A DNA stretch of 64,000 nt from NCBI RefSeq assembly GCF_030020805.1, contig NZ_CP125098.1, positions 7,262,501 to 7,326,500 on the forward strand. Reading direction: 5' to 3'. Under the pieces are notes generated by a model. The model saw only the letters and a list, made by a program, of their open reading frames with translations. It was not told the origin of the DNA and did not search any database. This DNA comes from Paenibacillus sp. RC67 (GTDB lineage Bacteria; Bacillota; Bacilli; Paenibacillales; NBRC-103111). Positions 7,907-17,165 of this stretch are shown here, piece after piece (position 1 is the stretch's first letter; the number at the start of each line of letters is the position of its first letter). Position numbers and translations under genes: made by a program.

Positions 7907-9490
7907 ATGAACCGATCCGTCATCGGAACGAAAACGATGGTTGTAAGTCCTCACTATTTGGCTTCTATGGCAGGCAGCCGTATTCTTCAGCAAGGAGGCA
8001 ACGCATACGATGCCGCCATCGCAATAAGCGCCTGTTTGGCGGTCGTGTATCCGCATATGACAGGCATCGGGGGAGATTCCTTTTGGTTGTGCTATAACAC
8101 TCGCGAGGATGCGGTGCGAGCCTATAACGGCAGCGGCCGATCCGGCATGAGTGTAACAATGGATAAATATGCTGGAGAGGCGAGCATCCCTTTTCGCGGC
8201 GTGCGAAGTGCCATTACCGTCCCTGGCATGGTAGATAGCTGGGATGCCATACTCCGCGAATATGGCAGGCTAACGCTTTCGGACGTGCTTGAGCCCGCCA
8301 TCGCATACGCCACCGAAGGATTTCCGATGACGAACGATCAATACCAGCATACCTTGAACAATTATGAGCTGCTATCGAGGATCCCGCATACCTCCACAAT
8401 CTATACCCCCAATGGCAAGATCCCTCTACCGGGAGAACGCTTTGTTCAAAGTCACTTGGCGGCCAGCCTGCGTGAAATTGCGAAACATGGACGGGATGCT
8501 TTCTATACCGGAAAGCTGGCCCATTCCATCGCGTATTTCCTTACTGAGCAAGGAGGACTGCTTACGCTGGAGGACTTGGCCGCGCATCGCGGCAATTGGG
8601 TAACACCGGTATCCAGTTCGTACAGAGGATACACCGTTTATCAAGTGCCGCCCAATTCGCAAGGCTTCGTAGGTCTGATGGCTTTGAACATTTTGGAGCA
8701 TTGCGATATGCAGCAAATCGAACATGGATCGTACGAGTATTACCATTTGCTAGTGGAGGCGCTGAAGCACAGCTTCCTCGATCGCAATGCCGTCCTGACC
8801 GATCCTGATTTCAGCCGCATTCCGCTGGATAAACTGCTGGATACAACCTACGCTCGCCAAGTGTACGATTCCATCTCGATGGAATCAGCAATGACGCCAG
8901 ACGGCGGACGGCCTATGGGAAGCGATACGGCCTATGCAGCCGTTGTCGATGAAGATGGCAATGCTGTATCGTTTATCCAGAGCTTATACTTTGAGTTTGG
9001 TTCAGGTGTCGTTGCTGGAGAGACAGGAGTCCTACTGCAGAACAGAGGCTCCTTCTTTTCGCTCGACCCGGGACACATCAACTCCTTGCAGCCGAACAAA
9101 CGATCCTTTCATACACTGATGCCCGCATTGGCTTGTAAGAATGGGAAGCCTGCCATTCTCTATGGAACTCAAGGCGGAGAAGGTCAGCCCCAGACGCAGA
9201 CGGCTATCATTACTCGTATGATCGATTACGGTATGCACCCTCAGGAAGCCGTCAGCGAACCGCGGTTTGTATGGGGGCGCACTTGGGGGAATGCGTCGCA
9301 GGAGCTGAAGCTGGAGGGCCGAATTGATCCTGATGTAGCGGAACGTTTGGGCAATGCAGGCCATGAGGTGCGTACGGTGGAGGACTACGATCCCGTTATG
9401 GGGCATGCTCATGCCATACGCATCGATGACAAGGGCTTCCTGTACGGAGGAGTCGATCCCCGAAGCGACGGATTAAGCATTGGCTGGTAA
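7907..9490 (+). CDS. Gamma-glutamyltransferase-family protein (YwrD-like)
   Basis: N-terminal nucleophile hydrolase family, 527 residues. The precursor would cleave itself before the threonine in GSDTAYAAVVDEDGNAVS (about residue 340), giving large and small subunits. Other family segments are GGNAYDAAIA, TGIGGDSFWL, SGRSG, TVPGMVDSWD and the small-subunit GTQGGEGQPQTQT. The ATG was chosen because AAAGGAGCTCACCTGC lies just before it. There is no signal peptide, so it should stay in the cytoplasm like YwrD, unlike secreted Ggt. The substrate may be glutathione-like or another gamma-glutamyl compound; the sequence does not settle this. Confidence 0.9.
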   Translation: MNRSVIGTKTMVVSPHYLASMAGSRILQQGGNAYDAAIAISACLAVVYPHMTGIGGDSFWLCYNTREDAVRAYNGSGRSGMSVTMDKYAGEASIPFRGVRSAITVPGMVDSWDAILREYGRLTLSDVLEPAIAYATEGFPMTNDQYQHTLNNYELLSRIPHTSTIYTPNGKIPLPGERFVQSHLAASLREIAKHGRDAFYTGKLAHSIAYFLTEQGGLLTLEDLAAHRGNWVTPVSSSYRGYTVYQVPPNSQGFVGLMALNILEHCDMQQIEHGSYEYYHLLVEALKHSFLDRNAVLTDPDFSRIPLDKLLDTTYARQVYDSISMESAMTPDGGRPMGSDTAYAAVVDEDGNAVSFIQSLYFEFGSGVVAGETGVLLQNRGSFFSLDPGHINSLQPNKRSFHTLMPALACKNGKPAILYGTQGGEGQPQTQTAIITRMIDYGMHPQEAVSEPRFVWGRTWGNASQELKLEGRIDPDVAERLGNAGHEVRTVEDYDPVMGHAHAIRIDDKGFLYGGVDPRSDGLSIGW

Positions 9491-9494
9491 GACG

Positions 9495-9536
9495 AAAGAC
9501 CGGAACGGATCGTTATGAAGATCCTCCGGTCTTTTT
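9495..9536 (+). terminator. Terminator after the gamma-glutamyltransferase
   Basis: Ten-base perfect stem AAAGACCGGA/TCCGGTCTTT followed by T residues, a few bases after the stop codon. Confidence 0.85.
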
Positions 9537-9670
9537 CATGCGATTCAGTAAGCTTCATCTGTCCCTGTTCATGTTTGGATTCATTGCTCCACGACCATAA
9601 TAGGGTAGAAACGCTTTCTTTCAGGCTAATCCAAACGAAACATCCCTATTTCTTGAGAGGAGTCATTCTT

Positions 9671-10570
9671 ATGGCAACTACATCCAAGCACAGTAAAGGG
9701 ACCGTCATCATTGAAGGGGAAGAAATTACGATCACGAATCCGAATAAGCTGCTATGGCCCGAGATGGGCATTACCAAAGTCATGTATTTGGAAAAGCTGC
9801 TTAAGCTAGCGCCCTACCTATTAGACTACACCCGCAATCGTTATTTGACGACGATCCGTTTTCCAAACGGCTATGCCGATAAATCGTTTTATCAAAAAAA
9901 CGCTCCCGAGCCTATCCCCCATTTTGTTAAAACAGCGGTACTCGACGACATTAATTATGTACATTTGGATTCCATTCCCACCCTGCTTTGGCTGGGCAAT
10001 TTGGCCTGCCTTGAATTCCATCCTTCCTTCCATCGGATAGGTGAGCAGTTGCCTGAAGAATGGCTGATAGACATCGACCCCACACTAGATCCCGAGCCGC
10101 GTATTATGGAGGCCGCAGAAGTAATAGGCGAAGCTCTCGATAAAATGAATATTCGCTCCATACCGAAAACCTCCGGGGCTACAGGAGTGCAAATCTATAT
10201 CCCCATCGAGCGGCGTTACACCTTCGAGCAGCTGCGCAAAATCGGTTTTTTTGTCGCATCGTTTGCCGTACAGAAGCATCCACGCCTATTTACGATCGAG
10301 CGCTTGAAAAAAGATCGTGGCACGCTGATCTACTTCGATTATTTGCAGCACTGGTACGGCAAAACGCTGTCTGCTCCTTATACCCCGCGTGCGAGAAGGG
10401 ATGCAACCGTGTCTACCCCCCTCCATTGGGAGGAAGTCGCCCGCCGCTGTGATCCACGCGAGTTCAACCTGCTTACGATAGAGCAGCGTCTTCAGGAGCA
10501 GGGCGATTTGATTAAGAAGGTCCCGCCGCAAAACTTGGATCAAGTGCTGGCTTTTATTCAATCGACTTAA
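9671..10570 (+). CDS. Stand-alone LigD-type polymerase/primase (NHEJ polymerase domain)
   Basis: Archaeo-eukaryotic primase-type polymerase that fills ends during NHEJ. 299 residues. Family motifs: ITNPNKLLWPE at the N-terminus, FYQKNAPE, LEFHPS, the metal-binding IDIDP, the TSGATGVQIYIPI segment, TIERLKKDRG and the third acidic site YFDYLQHWYGKT-SAPY. In many LigD proteins the TSG segment reads GLHVYVPL; here the His position is Gln, which I believe is also seen in Bacillus-type LigD. GAGAGGAG precedes the ATG; the upstream frame extension overlaps the preceding terminator. It is separated from the ligase by the ywr-like genes and is convergent with cls. Confidence 0.92.
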   Translation: MATTSKHSKGTVIIEGEEITITNPNKLLWPEMGITKVMYLEKLLKLAPYLLDYTRNRYLTTIRFPNGYADKSFYQKNAPEPIPHFVKTAVLDDINYVHLDSIPTLLWLGNLACLEFHPSFHRIGEQLPEEWLIDIDPTLDPEPRIMEAAEVIGEALDKMNIRSIPKTSGATGVQIYIPIERRYTFEQLRKIGFFVASFAVQKHPRLFTIERLKKDRGTLIYFDYLQHWYGKTLSAPYTPRARRDATVSTPLHWEEVARRCDPREFNLLTIEQRLQEQGDLIKKVPPQNLDQVLAFIQST

Positions 10571-10574
10571 CCGC

Positions 10575-12005
10575 CTAGAACAGTGGCGACAGGAGCCTTG
10601 CAATCACTTCTTTACTTTTTTGCATCCGCGACCGTTTCTCGAACACCTCGAGCTTAAGCTCCTTGCTGTCCTTCAAATCCTGGAGGAAATCCGCTTCAAG
10701 GCGCTGGATCGATTCTTTGTCGAACAGCACCGCATTCATTTCGAAATTGCTAAAGAAGCTTCGCATATCCATGTTCGCCGTGCCGACGGACGCCAATACA
10801 TCATCGATAATGATGACCTTGGCATGCATAAAGCCTTTTTCATACGAGTAAAAGCGGACCCCTGCCTGAAGCAACTCTTCAAAATACGATAACGAAGCAT
10901 AGTTGACGACCTTCGAATCGGGACGCAAGGGATAGATGACCTTCACGTCCACACCGCTGATGGCCGCTGTTTTTAGCCCCATGCTGATGCTTGGATCAGG
11001 TACGAAGTATGGCGTAGTAATGAAGATGCGCTTCTTAGCCGTCGTTATCGCCCCGAAGTACATTTCCAAAATCGCATCCCAATGCGCATCCGGACCGCTG
11101 CTGATGATTTGCACCCGCTTCCTGCCCGTATTATCATGCTCCGGAAACAAGATGGAATCGGTCAGCTGCTTGCCGCTAACGAACTGCCAGTCGGTCAAAA
11201 AGGTATATTGCAACGAATACACTGCATCGCCAACGAGCTCCAAATGCGTGTCTCTCCAAAATCCAAGGTCCGGGTTTCCGCCCAAATACTCGTTACCTAT
11301 ATTAATACCGCCAAGAAATCCTTTCACACCATCCACCACTACAATTTTGCGATGATTCCGGTAATTCATTCGTTTATCGAAAAATGCGATCAGAGGCGGC
11401 AAAAATATATACGCTTCAACTCCAGCACTATGAAGCTCATTCAAGAATCGGCTTTCGAGCTTGTAGCTGCCTACCCCGTCAAAAATACACCGGACCTTCA
11501 CACCCTCCTGCGCTTTGCGGATCAGCAATTGCTGAAATTTATGCCCCGTCTCATCATGTCGAATCGTATAAAACTCAAAATGAACATAGCACTGGGCTTG
11601 CTCAATCGCGTCCAGCATTGCAGCGTAAGCCATGTCCGCATTGGTCAGCACCTTCACTTCATTTTGTTGAGTAACCGAGGAGCTCGGGATATTGTTCAAT
11701 AGCGCATGAAGTCTTGGCTCCCTGCACAATCCTTCCGCTTGAGGCGCCTCCTCCGTAGACTGCGCCGCCGCATACCGCCTTCCTTCGTGGCGTGGATCGT
11801 TCATGTAGCGCAAGCCTCTTCGCTGAACTTTTTTGCGGTGCGTATATTCCTTGGCTAAAAAATAATACATAACAAAGCCAATGATTGGAAAAATAAATAA
11901 AATAACCAGCCAAGCTACGGTTTTGGACGGATGCCGAAACTCATGAAATAAAATTGTGATGATTTGAAAAATAAACAGCAGCAGTGCGGTAACTAACCAT
12001 ATCAC
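10575..12005 (-). CDS. cls: Cardiolipin synthase
   Basis: Joins two phosphatidylglycerol molecules to form cardiolipin and glycerol at the membrane. 476 residues. Two N-terminal transmembrane segments (LVTALLLFIFQIITILF and TVAWLVILFIFPIIGFVMYY), then two phospholipase D HKD motifs: NHRKIVVVDG with GGINIGNEY, and HAKVIIIDD with GTANMDMRSF. The size matches Bacillus Cls. The start is GTG, with GGAGGG nine bases upstream. It is transcribed towards the polymerase gene, with only four bases between the stops and no terminator in between. Confidence 0.94.
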   Translation of the reverse strand: MIWLVTALLLFIFQIITILFHEFRHPSKTVAWLVILFIFPIIGFVMYYFLAKEYTHRKKVQRRGLRYMNDPRHEGRRYAAAQSTEEAPQAEGLCREPRLHALLNNIPSSSVTQQNEVKVLTNADMAYAAMLDAIEQAQCYVHFEFYTIRHDETGHKFQQLLIRKAQEGVKVRCIFDGVGSYKLESRFLNELHSAGVEAYIFLPPLIAFFDKRMNYRNHRKIVVVDGVKGFLGGINIGNEYLGGNPDLGFWRDTHLELVGDAVYSLQYTFLTDWQFVSGKQLTDSILFPEHDNTGRKRVQIISSGPDAHWDAILEMYFGAITTAKKRIFITTPYFVPDPSISMGLKTAAISGVDVKVIYPLRPDSKVVNYASLSYFEELLQAGVRFYSYEKGFMHAKVIIIDDVLASVGTANMDMRSFFSNFEMNAVLFDKESIQRLEADFLQDLKDSKELKLEVFEKRSRMQKSKEVIARLLSPLF

Positions 12006-12193
12006 GGTTACCGTCCCTCCCTTCTCTAGGTTAGCCAGCCAAAACGATCCAATACCGTATTATTGTAATCCGTTCCCTTAGGAGCTATTCAGTTTTTGTA
12101 TCCTTTTAGGACCTTATTCAAAAATAGTAAATAAAAATTCCTTTTTTGAGAAAAATAGTCGAAGGATGCCTTTACCAAATCAAGGAGGCCGAC

Positions 12194-13819
12194 ATGCTGA
12201 GATCGAGAAGCAAAAACAAACAAGCCGATAAGACCAAAAATCAGCAGCTGCAAAACTTCGATTATCAGTTTATCGATGAGCTTAAATCGATGCCGGTCTT
12301 TATTTCATTGGATGATAACAAAAACTATTTGAACGAGCTGTTTAAGGACTGCTCGGATTTTGTCATAAGGGAATTTCAGATCGAACACAGCTCCAAAGCA
12401 CTCCTGTTTTTTATCGACGGTATGGTCAATACGGAATTTGTGAATGAAGCCATGAAGGCGCTCATGATATTGGAAGGCGAGGAGCAGCAGCTCGATCGCA
12501 TTATCGAGATGACCTTGCCGGTTTCGCAGGTTCAGAAATCATCCGAATATGGAACTCTCTTAATGTCTATGTTGAGCGGGGATGCCGGCCTCATTGTCGA
12601 TGGAAATAAAGAAGCTCTGATGATGGGCATTCGCGGTATGGAAAAGCGGTCCATACAGGAGCCGGAAACGGAATCCGTGATCCGCGGTCCCCGCGAAGGC
12701 TTCGTCGAGAATTTGCGAACCAATACGTCCATGGTCCGCAGGAAGCTCAAGACACCGAGACTCAAGATGAAGCCGATGATTCTCGGACGAGAAAGCAATA
12801 CGAATATTGTCATTTCCTACATGGAGGATTTAGCCGATCCGAACTTGGTGGAAGAGGTACTATGCCGCCTGGAGAAGATTGATATCGATGCCGTATTGGA
12901 AACGGGATATTTGGAAGAATTCATACAGGATTCCGCCTATTCTCCGTTTCCTCAAGTTCAATACACGGAACGGCCGGACGTGGTCGCCTCCGCTCTGCTT
13001 CAAGGGCGTGTAGGGATTCTCGTCGATGGAACGCCCTTCGTGCTGATCGTCCCGTTCATTTTTGCAGAAGCGCTGCATTCTTCCGAGGATTATTACGAAC
13101 GATTCCAAATTATGACATTAATTCGTTGGCTGCGGTATTCGCTGCTCATCTTGTCTCTGCTGACCCCCGGATTATATGTGGCCTTCACTACCTTCCATCA
13201 GGATCTACTGCCGACATCGCTGCTGCTATCAGTTGCAGCTTCAAGGGAGGCTATCCCCTTCCCTGCCGTCGTGGAGGCGTTCATTATGGAGGCCACGTTC
13301 GAAGCATTACGGGAGGCAGGCATTCGGCTGCCCAAAACCATTGGTTCCGCCGTCAGTATCCTGGGCGCCCTTGTTATTGGCCAAGCCGCTGTTCAAGCGG
13401 GAATCGTATCCGCTCCGATGGTTATCGTCGTTTCTTTGACTGGGATTGCATCTTTCACCATCCCCCGTTTTAACGCAGCGATCGCCGTTCGGATTTTACG
13501 TTTTCCCATCATGTTCGCAGCAGCTACCTTTGGTTTGTTTGGCATTCTCGTATGCGTCATGCTCATTTTGGGTCATATGGCTAACTTACGCTCCTTCGGG
13601 ATTCCTTATCTCTCCCCTTATGGTCCTCTTTCATCTAACGATTTGAAGGACGTCCTGATTCGAGCACCGTGGTGGGCTATGAAAAACCGTCCGGCCTACA
13701 TGTCGGTTCAGGATTCCATACGACTTGGGGACGAAGCAAGCAATGAAATCAAGGAGCAAGGCGGACAGAGAGGAATGTCCATCGAGCACAACAACAAGAA
13801 CAAAGGGGACGTTCAATAA
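12194..13819 (+). CDS. Spore germination receptor subunit A (GerAA/GerKA family)
   Basis: 541-residue A subunit of a nutrient germinant receptor in the inner spore membrane. A soluble N-terminal domain (about residues 1-270, with FIDGMVNTEFVNEAMKAL and ESVIRGPREGFVENLRTN) is followed by the membrane domain with PFPQVQYTERPDV, GRVGILVDGTPFVLIVP and LPFPAVVEAFIMEATFEALREAGIRLP-like family segments. The ATG chosen has AAGGAGG five bases upstream; the longer frame adds 16 residues without support. Its stop overlaps the next ATG by one base. It is the first gene of a four-gene receptor operon. Confidence 0.95.
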   Translation: MLRSRSKNKQADKTKNQQLQNFDYQFIDELKSMPVFISLDDNKNYLNELFKDCSDFVIREFQIEHSSKALLFFIDGMVNTEFVNEAMKALMILEGEEQQLDRIIEMTLPVSQVQKSSEYGTLLMSMLSGDAGLIVDGNKEALMMGIRGMEKRSIQEPETESVIRGPREGFVENLRTNTSMVRRKLKTPRLKMKPMILGRESNTNIVISYMEDLADPNLVEEVLCRLEKIDIDAVLETGYLEEFIQDSAYSPFPQVQYTERPDVVASALLQGRVGILVDGTPFVLIVPFIFAEALHSSEDYYERFQIMTLIRWLRYSLLILSLLTPGLYVAFTTFHQDLLPTSLLLSVAASREAIPFPAVVEAFIMEATFEALREAGIRLPKTIGSAVSILGALVIGQAAVQAGIVSAPMVIVVSLTGIASFTIPRFNAAIAVRILRFPIMFAAATFGLFGILVCVMLILGHMANLRSFGIPYLSPYGPLSSNDLKDVLIRAPWWAMKNRPAYMSVQDSIRLGDEASNEIKEQGGQRGMSIEHNNKNKGDVQ

Positions 13820-14994
13820 TGAAACGGCATTGCGTTCGCTGCTTTCTTCTGGCTCTCTCGCTTGTCCTGCTTCCGGGATGCTGGGATAGAACGGAGATTA
13901 ATGACGTAGCCTTTGTCGTATCGTCAGCGGTAGATCTGGAGCCGGACGGCAAAGTCCGAATCACCGTCATGGTACCCCTTCCGGGGCAAATGGGGGGAGC
14001 TACGGGCGGAGGCGGCGGAACAGGTGGAGAAAAAAGCTATTATCTGGACTCCGAGGTAGGAAGTACATTTAGGGAAGCCCAAGCCCGGCTGCAGGAGCGG
14101 ATGTCACGCCGCATGTTCTTCGGTCATCGCAGAACACTCATCGTAGGAGAAGAAGTCACCAAGAAAGGAATCCGGGATTTATTCGATTCCTCGGCCCGCA
14201 ATTCCGAGAACCGGATGTCATCTTATCTTATTGCCACAAAAGGCAAAGCCTACGATCTGCTGCTGTCGGCGCCCAAATTTGAAAGATTCCCTTCTGAAGT
14301 CATTCGGGAACTATCAAAGGCAGGCAACGTCATTGACATGAACATGAAAGACGTCGGTGTAGCTCTTAGTGCCCCAGGCAGCGATCCCGTAATGGTGTAT
14401 ATGGTGTCCAAGGACTCCGAAAAAAGCGAGAAAAAATCCAAGGAAATCGAAGTCAGGGGATACGTTCAATTCAAGAAGGACAAAATGATCGGCACGTTGG
14501 AGAATGAGGAGGCACAAGGCTTTTCTTGGCTGCGAAACGAATCCATTAAAACGATGGTGTCTATTTCTTCAGGCCAAACGCAAGGAGGAGTCGGGATACG
14601 TATTCAAGAGACTAGAACCAAGATTCGGCCAACCATCCAGAACCAGAAGCTTCATTTCAACATTCATCTGAAGGCCAAAGCCGTGCTCCTGGAGGATGAG
14701 ATGCATCTTGACCTCAGTCAGCCTCGCAATGCTGAGAAAATAGAAAGAATGCTGAATGATTATATGAAAAATGCCATGAACAAAGTCATCGAGAAATGTA
14801 AAAAAAATCACGTGGATTCGGCTCAATTCGGCACTTACGTATGGAGAAGCTTCCCCGATGAGTGGAAAAAAGATTACGTACAGGAATGGCCTCAAGCTAT
14901 GATTGATGCTGAATTCCATATTACCGTCGATAGCAAGCTCATCGAAACCGGCTTAATCTATCAAAATGTGACGAAGGAGAGCAACAAAAAATGA
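13819..14994 (+). CDS. Spore germination lipoprotein, Ger(x)C family
   Basis: C subunit of the receptor, 391 residues. A lipoprotein signal peptide ends in LLPGCWDRTEIND; the Cys lipidation site followed by WDR-EI is the hallmark of GerC proteins. The rest is the extracellular GerC fold, with an unusual glycine run (MGGATGGGGGTGGEK) near residue 60 that is probably a loop. Translation is coupled to the A subunit (TAATG) and to the small downstream gene (ATGA). Order A-C-small-B is less common than A-B-C. Confidence 0.94.
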   Translation: MKRHCVRCFLLALSLVLLPGCWDRTEINDVAFVVSSAVDLEPDGKVRITVMVPLPGQMGGATGGGGGTGGEKSYYLDSEVGSTFREAQARLQERMSRRMFFGHRRTLIVGEEVTKKGIRDLFDSSARNSENRMSSYLIATKGKAYDLLLSAPKFERFPSEVIRELSKAGNVIDMNMKDVGVALSAPGSDPVMVYMVSKDSEKSEKKSKEIEVRGYVQFKKDKMIGTLENEEAQGFSWLRNESIKTMVSISSGQTQGGVGIRIQETRTKIRPTIQNQKLHFNIHLKAKAVLLEDEMHLDLSQPRNAEKIERMLNDYMKNAMNKVIEKCKKNHVDSAQFGTYVWRSFPDEWKKDYVQEWPQAMIDAEFHITVDSKLIETGLIYQNVTKESNKK

Positions 14995-15221
14995 ACTCGA
15001 TCTTCGTGGTCTCCCTATTCGTTATCATGGTGATTACTTTCATATTTGATCATCGCAAATTGAAAAGTCAAAAAAAATCGCTGCGATGGTTCTACTATGG
15101 CATGTTTGCCATAACCTTTGCGGTCTACTTGTGCAGCATATCGGGAGTGCCGCTCCCGATGCCAACTGCTTTTTTCCTCCACAAAGTATCGCCATGGGTG
15201 TATTCCCTAATACAGCTATGA
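14991..15221 (+). CDS. Small two-helix membrane protein of the germination operon (D-subunit-like)
   Basis: 76 residues with two predicted transmembrane helices (SIFVVSLFVIMVITFIF and WFYYGMFAITFAVYLCSI) joined by a short basic loop. It overlaps the GerC stop by four bases and is followed by the B subunit, so it is part of the receptor operon. Small two-helix D subunits are known to modulate some GerA-type receptors in Bacillus; this gene fits them by size, topology and place, but I cannot show homology by eye. Confidence 0.75.
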   Translation: MNSIFVVSLFVIMVITFIFDHRKLKSQKKSLRWFYYGMFAITFAVYLCSISGVPLPMPTAFFLHKVSPWVYSLIQL

Positions 15222-15252
15222 AGCAACTTATGAAAACGAAGCAGGTGAAGGT

Positions 15253-16683
15253 ATGGATTCCAAACAGATCATTAACTACCGACAGATGGCGTGGCTTATC
15301 GCCTCACTGCTGACCGGAGGGGGACTTGTCAGCATTCAGCACGATTTAGTGCGCGTTGCCCGTATGGATGCATGGTTTACCTATATCATTCCGACCTTTT
15401 ATGCGGCGATGATCGCGTTTGCTTTTTATAAGCTTGCGCAGCGGTTTCCAGGCAAAAATATTTTTGAAATCAACAAAATCATTATGGGAAAAGGGATTGG
15501 CTTACTCTTTAATCTGATTCTCATCTTCCACTTCTGGTTGCTGTTAATAAGGGACGTACGATCGTTCTGCAAATTCATGGGGACGATCCTGCTGCCCACT
15601 ACACCTGAAGAAGTAGTCTTGTTTATCTTAGTTCTGCTCATTATGTATTTCGGCCGGACAAGCATAGAGGTCATTGCGAGAGTCAATGATATTTTCTTCC
15701 CCAATTTTGCTTTAACGATTTTATTACTGCCGCTCATGCTAACCAATGAATTGGATAAATCATTGATCGAGCCGATCTTAGCAGCTGATTCGATTAACGT
15801 CTTATATGGAAATATGCTGTCGCTTGGATGGTATGGAGATATATTCATCGCAGGAGCGTTTCTTCATACGATAAGTCAAATCAAACAAGTTCGATCAGCC
15901 ATTCGTCATGGCGCCATTCTGTCATCACTGTTTCTCGGTATTTTTCTGTTGATGGAAGTGTTAGTGTTCGGCCCTGTCATTACAGGAAACCTTATCTATC
16001 CGAGCTATAATTTGGTTCAGCAAATTCATATTTCAGATTTCTTGGATCGGATGGACCTGCTGATATTGAGCATCTGGGCTCCTATTCTGTTCTGCAAGGA
16101 CATATTAATTTATCTTGCTTTACTGACAGGCATCGCCAGTTTCGTGAAGCAGAGGGATTACAGCACCATCAATACTCCAGTCGGCTTTTTTGTATTGTTG
16201 ACTTCCCTATTGGCCTTCAAAAATACAACCGAAGTATTCAGCTTCGGTAACTACAGTTCTTCCGTTATTGTGCTGAGCTATCAGCCGTTGATGCTTCTCC
16301 TGCTATTGGCTCTGGGGCGCCGATTCCCCATTCCCAGGACAAGCCAAAACAGTCCTTCACCATCGCCAGCTAATCAGGGCAATGGAGGTTCAGACCCGCC
16401 TGACAAGACCGGAGCTCCTGATGGTAATCATCAGGCCCCGAAACAGGGCAATCGATCAAGCACTTCATCAAAGGGATCACACAGTCCTTCGTACCATCGT
16501 TGGTCTCGTGTGAGCAATATTCTGCTATTGATTAGCTTGGTCTCCGTCGGAATAGGTCTTTGGGGTAGCGAGTATTATGCAACGATCGGTATAGGTTGCG
16601 GCTTTGTCTACGGGCTGGCAATGATCCTTGCCGTGATCAGCTCCTATATGGAGCTTGTTCAAGCAAGGCAGCAGCGAACCTGA
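15253..16683 (+). CDS. Spore germination receptor subunit B (GerAB/endospore permease family) with C-terminal extension
   Basis: Membrane protein of the APC superfamily that binds or channels the germinant. The first 365 or so residues match the usual GerAB length, with about ten transmembrane segments starting INYRQMAWLIASLLTGGG. Odd feature: the protein is 476 residues. After the last standard helix there is a hydrophilic linker of about 70 residues rich in Ser, Pro, Gly, Asn and Gln, then two more hydrophobic helices (ILLLISLVSVGIGLWG and GIGCGFVYGLAMILAVI). An AGGTGAAGGT site precedes the ATG. The extension may act like a fused accessory subunit; that is inference. Confidence 0.9.
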   Translation: MDSKQIINYRQMAWLIASLLTGGGLVSIQHDLVRVARMDAWFTYIIPTFYAAMIAFAFYKLAQRFPGKNIFEINKIIMGKGIGLLFNLILIFHFWLLLIRDVRSFCKFMGTILLPTTPEEVVLFILVLLIMYFGRTSIEVIARVNDIFFPNFALTILLLPLMLTNELDKSLIEPILAADSINVLYGNMLSLGWYGDIFIAGAFLHTISQIKQVRSAIRHGAILSSLFLGIFLLMEVLVFGPVITGNLIYPSYNLVQQIHISDFLDRMDLLILSIWAPILFCKDILIYLALLTGIASFVKQRDYSTINTPVGFFVLLTSLLAFKNTTEVFSFGNYSSSVIVLSYQPLMLLLLLALGRRFPIPRTSQNSPSPSPANQGNGGSDPPDKTGAPDGNHQAPKQGNRSSTSSKGSHSPSYHRWSRVSNILLLISLVSVGIGLWGSEYYATIGIGCGFVYGLAMILAVISSYMELVQARQQRT

Positions 16684-16691
16684 GGACGTGG

Positions 16692-17087
16692 TTACTGTTG
16701 CTCGTATACCTCTATGCCGATCACTTTGTTCATGGGGATAAGGATGCTCAGTTCCTCTTCCTCATCTTCTCTGGAGACGACAATTTCGATAAAATCCGTT
16801 CCGTTGCGGACTAGTCCAGCTTGAAAGATGCCCGCATAGGTTGTGCGAATCAATATAAGCTCTCCTTCTATCTGCACCGGAGCTTTGCCGTTTGGATTCA
16901 ACAGCACGATTTCTTGAAGGGTCGACGGTACATAATATTGTCCGTTCACGCGAATGTAGCGTTTGCCTACTTTTTGCAGCACGCCCGGCTCACTGGAGAA
17001 TCCCTCCGCTTGAAGGGCAACATCGGCATTAAGATGCATATTAAGACGTTCCATAAGATTCATCCGGCTCATTTTCAAAAAGGACAA
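16692..17087 (-). CDS. Conserved-looking hypothetical protein
   Basis: 131 residues, soluble, no signal peptide. TTG start with GGAGG seven bases upstream, a strong site that argues for a real gene. The sequence alternates short beta-strand-like segments (KRYIRVNGQYYVPSTLQEIVLL, ELILIRTTYAGIFQAGLV, DFIEIVV) with an acidic stretch DEEEEL, suggesting a small beta-barrel fold. I do not recognise a family; some Firmicute spore-coat or DUF2642-like proteins have a similar look. Convergent with the germination operon and divergent from the M23 peptidase. Confidence 0.7.
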   Translation of the reverse strand: MSFLKMSRMNLMERLNMHLNADVALQAEGFSSEPGVLQKVGKRYIRVNGQYYVPSTLQEIVLLNPNGKAPVQIEGELILIRTTYAGIFQAGLVRNGTDFIEIVVSREDEEEELSILIPMNKVIGIEVYEQQ

Positions 17088-17165
17088 GCGAATTCCTCCT
17101 CCATGGTTGCATGGTTTCTACCAATGTATGCCACTGGCATTCGCAACATACCGAAAGGAGTTACC

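Noticed and set aside
7907..9490. Secreted glutathione-type Ggt
   Set aside because: No signal peptide can be seen at the supported start, and the gene order matches the cytoplasmic YwrD type.
16821..17165. Upstream extension of the M23 peptidase frame
   Set aside because: It is antisense to the 131-residue hypothetical gene. The ATG at 17166 has its own strong ribosome binding site and gives the expected membrane-anchor start.
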